Shown in pieces: positions 6,367 to 8,116 of a stretch of 8,116 bases of DNA. Origin of the DNA: JBDRED01 sp043820025 [NCBI: Elusimicrobiota bacterium] (lineage in GTDB: Bacteria; RUG730; JBDRED01). Below the pieces are notes generated by a model that was given only the letters and a program-made list of their open reading frames with translations, ran no database searches and was not told the DNA's origin. Both the position numbers and the translations under genes were made by a program. The stretch lies in assembly GCA_043820025.1 (NCBI GenBank), contig JBDRED010000038.1:1-8116 (forward strand), in the 5' to 3' direction. Numbering within the stretch: position 1 is the first letter of the stretch; the number at the start of each line of letters is the position of its first letter.

Positions 6367-7562
6367 TATGTATGATACTCTGCGTTTATTTTTATATAAT
6401 CATATGAAAAATCGCAGGTATAAACAGAGGCTGTATTTTTCCCGGAACCTGTATCCAGCGCTATATTGATATCTTTCTTCTTCATTACTTCTTTCGCTTT
6501 CAGACTATTTTCTTTTATGCCTCTGCCTTTATCGAATATTTTTACCCCGTTAATAACAAGACTTGTTTTTTCCGGGTTAAATACCACGCCTGCTCTTCCG
6601 GCAGCGGCTATTATACGTCCCCAGTTTGGGTCATTGCCAAAACAAGCGGTCTTTACTAAAGGCGATGTGGCAATTGTATTCGCTATTTTTTTTGCGTCAT
6701 TTTCAGTTTTAGCTTTAACCAAAATATTAATAAACTTCGTCGCGCCTTCTCCGTCGCGGGCTATCATCTTTGCAAGGCCGAGCATTACCTCTTCAAACGC
6801 TTTATAAAATTTCTTATAATTCCCGTCAATCTTATTTATTCCGGGCGATCCCTGCGCTCCATTAGCAAGCGCGAACACGCAATCATTTGTGCTTGTGTCG
6901 CCGTCAACGGTTATTGAATTAAACGAAATCTTTCCGGAATCGCGCAAAGCCTTTGTTAAAAGATTTTTACTTATGCCTGCGTCTGTTAAAATAAACCCCA
7001 GCATTGTTGCCATATTGGGATGAATCATTCCTGACCCTTTTACAGCGCCCCAGATTGTTACAGTTTTTCCGCCTATTGTTATTTTTCTTACTGTTGTCTT
7101 GTGCGTTGTATCAGTTGTCATTATAGCTTTTGCAAAACTAAGGCCATTATCGTCTGACTTACGAAAAATATTTTTTACGAGTATATTTATGCCTTTTTCA
7201 ATATTTATCATAGGAAGTCTCGCGCCTATGACGCCGGTAGAAGCTATGAGTATATTTTCCGGTTTAATTCCTAATGACCTGCCTAAAATCCGAATAGAAT
7301 ATTTTGCGTCGTTTAATCCATCCTTGCCTGTGCACGCGTTCGCGCATCCGGAATTAACAAGCACTGCTCTAATATTATTTTTTATGTTTGCCTCTGAGAC
7401 CAAAACAGGAGCGGCCTTCACAAGATTTGTGGTAAATAATCCGGCAGACACGCATGGTTTTTCAGAATAAATAAGAGCTATATCCTTTTTATTTTTCCTT
7501 GATGAAATGCCGCACACAGCGCCAATAGCTCTAAATGAAAGAGGGAGAGATTGAGTTATCAT
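6366..7562 (-). CDS. argJ: bifunctional glutamate N-acetyltransferase/N-acetylornithine acetyltransferase (ArgJ)
   Basis: 398 residues, full length. ArgJ transfers the acetyl group from N-acetylornithine to glutamate, closing the acetyl cycle of arginine synthesis; bifunctional members can also use acetyl-CoA. Seen: GLFTTN (41-46), VLVNSGCANACTG (67-79), ASTGVIG (107-113) for the oxyanion region, and KGSGMIHPNMATMLGF (175-190) with T186, the nucleophile at which the precursor cuts itself into alpha and beta chains. Then come VDGDTSTND (219-227), GNDPNWGRI (309-317) and the C-terminal YDYIKINAEYHT. The usual NANACTG reads CANACTG. The start ATG overlaps the argC stop by 4 bases (ATGA), which implies translational coupling. 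Whether it is mono- or bifunctional cannot be read from the sequence; no separate argA or argE is visible. Confidence 0.97.
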   Translation of the reverse strand: MITQSLPLSFRAIGAVCGISSRKNKKDIALIYSEKPCVSAGLFTTNLVKAAPVLVSEANIKNNIRAVLVNSGCANACTGKDGLNDAKYSIRILGRSLGIKPENILIASTGVIGARLPMINIEKGINILVKNIFRKSDDNGLSFAKAIMTTDTTHKTTVRKITIGGKTVTIWGAVKGSGMIHPNMATMLGFILTDAGISKNLLTKALRDSGKISFNSITVDGDTSTNDCVFALANGAQGSPGINKIDGNYKKFYKAFEEVMLGLAKMIARDGEGATKFINILVKAKTENDAKKIANTIATSPLVKTACFGNDPNWGRIIAAAGRAGVVFNPEKTSLVINGVKIFDKGRGIKENSLKAKEVMKKKDINIALDTGSGKNTASVYTCDFSYDYIKINAEYHT

Positions 7563-8116
7563 AGCAGCCCCATATCTTCTTTAAAACCAAACATTATATT
7601 CATATTCTGCACAGCCTGTCCTGACGCGCCTTTCACAAGATTATCAATTGCGGATATGACTATCGCCTTATTTGTCCTCTCGTCCAGCGCAGCCGAAATA
7701 TCGCAGAAATTTGTTCTATAAACATTGCGCGTAGCAGGAAATGTTCCTTGAGGCAGAACGCGCACAAACTTCTCAGCGCCATAATATGTTTCATAAATAT
7801 TCTGCAATTCCTGAGCTTTAATTTTCTTTATTGCGTCAGCATATATATCAGACTCGATTCCCCGTATCATTGGAGTTAAATGCGGAACAAATGATATAAC
7901 AGGCCGAGAGCCTACAGCATCGCCTAAAATCTGCTCAACCTCAGGAGTATGCCTATGGTTTGTTACGGCATACGCCATAAAGTTTTCATTAGCTTCATTA
8001 TAAAGATAAGTTAATGCCAGCTTTTTGCCTGCGCCTGACACGCCCGACTTTGCGTCAACAACAATATTTTTTGGGTTTATTATTCCTTCCTTCAAAAGAG
8101 GATATATGGCCAGGAT
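7559..8116 (-). CDS. argC: N-acetyl-gamma-glutamyl-phosphate reductase (5' part beyond window)
   Basis: The frame is open to the right edge; 185 residues of the C-terminal part are visible. ArgC reduces N-acetylglutamyl phosphate to the semialdehyde with NADPH, the third step of arginine synthesis. Visible family blocks: ILAIYPLLKEGII at the edge, VVDAKSGVSGAGKK (19-32 of the visible part), TNHRHTPEVEQ (52-62) with the conserved His region, FVPHLTPMIRGI (76-87), LPQGTFPATRNVYRTNFC (121-138), and the ending VKGASGQAVQNMNIMFGF. The nucleotide-binding N terminus and the catalytic Cys should lie just outside the window. A TTG at 8095 could be taken for a start, but coding similarity continues upstream of it. 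The TGA stop overlaps the argJ start. Confidence 0.96.
   Translation of the reverse strand: MLAIYPLLKEGIINPKNIVVDAKSGVSGAGKKLALTYLYNEANENFMAYAVTNHRHTPEVEQILGDAVGSRPVISFVPHLTPMIRGIESDIYADAIKKIKAQELQNIYETYYGAEKFVRVLPQGTFPATRNVYRTNFCDISAALDERTNKAIVISAIDNLVKGASGQAVQNMNIMFGFKEDMGLL

Noticed and set aside
6048-6407. Plus-strand open frame across the dnaX start and repeat region
   Set aside because: It covers the conserved dnaX N terminus and the heptad repeat in antisense; it is not a credible protein.

Overview
The window is about 8.1 kb of AT-rich bacterial DNA and is almost fully coding. Every gene I can support is on the minus strand, so transcription runs from high to low coordinates: argC (its 5' part lies beyond the right edge), argJ, dnaX, ybaB, recR, a membrane-anchored PHP-domain gene, and a secreted TraB/Tiki-like protein that runs off the left edge. 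The plus-strand open frames are shadows of these genes. The longest gap between genes is 148 bases (6218-6365), and I see no rRNA, tRNA, CRISPR array or transposase.

Organism: the housekeeping genes are ordinary bacterial ones. The best clue is the leftmost gene. From memory, its arrangement (IxDxHC near the N terminus, then a GVEGxxGDID..SGIPD..R...GAEYF block, then a GGYH strand) resembles large exported proteins of uncultured Omnitrophota (candidate phylum OP3). I regard Omnitrophota as likely but unproven; no database was searched.

Right part (6366-8116): argC and argJ overlap by 4 bases (ATGA) and encode two steps of arginine (ornithine) biosynthesis. ArgC reduces N-acetylglutamyl phosphate, and ArgJ moves the acetyl group from acetylornithine to glutamate. 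Directly behind the argJ stop lies a patch of 7-base GAAT-type repeats.

Middle part (3503-6217): dnaX-ybaB-recR is a classic conserved replication/recombination cluster. dnaX carries an in-frame A AAA AAG heptamer in the linker before its tau-type tail. A -1 shift there would give a gamma-like protein of about 417 residues.

Left part (1-3423): there are two cell-envelope genes. The PHP protein has six predicted membrane segments that place its divergent PHP domain outside the cytoplasmic membrane. The Tiki-like protein has a Sec signal peptide and contains three different kinds of repeat inside its coding sequence: a 76-base imperfect inverted repeat that reads as a CxPEFVxGS peptide, a 79-base GC-rich inverted repeat bounded by TGCA, and a GAATT heptad tract. 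The frame stays open through all of them. These repeats within the gene, their link to the heptads after argJ, and the possible dnaX frameshift are the most interesting observations.
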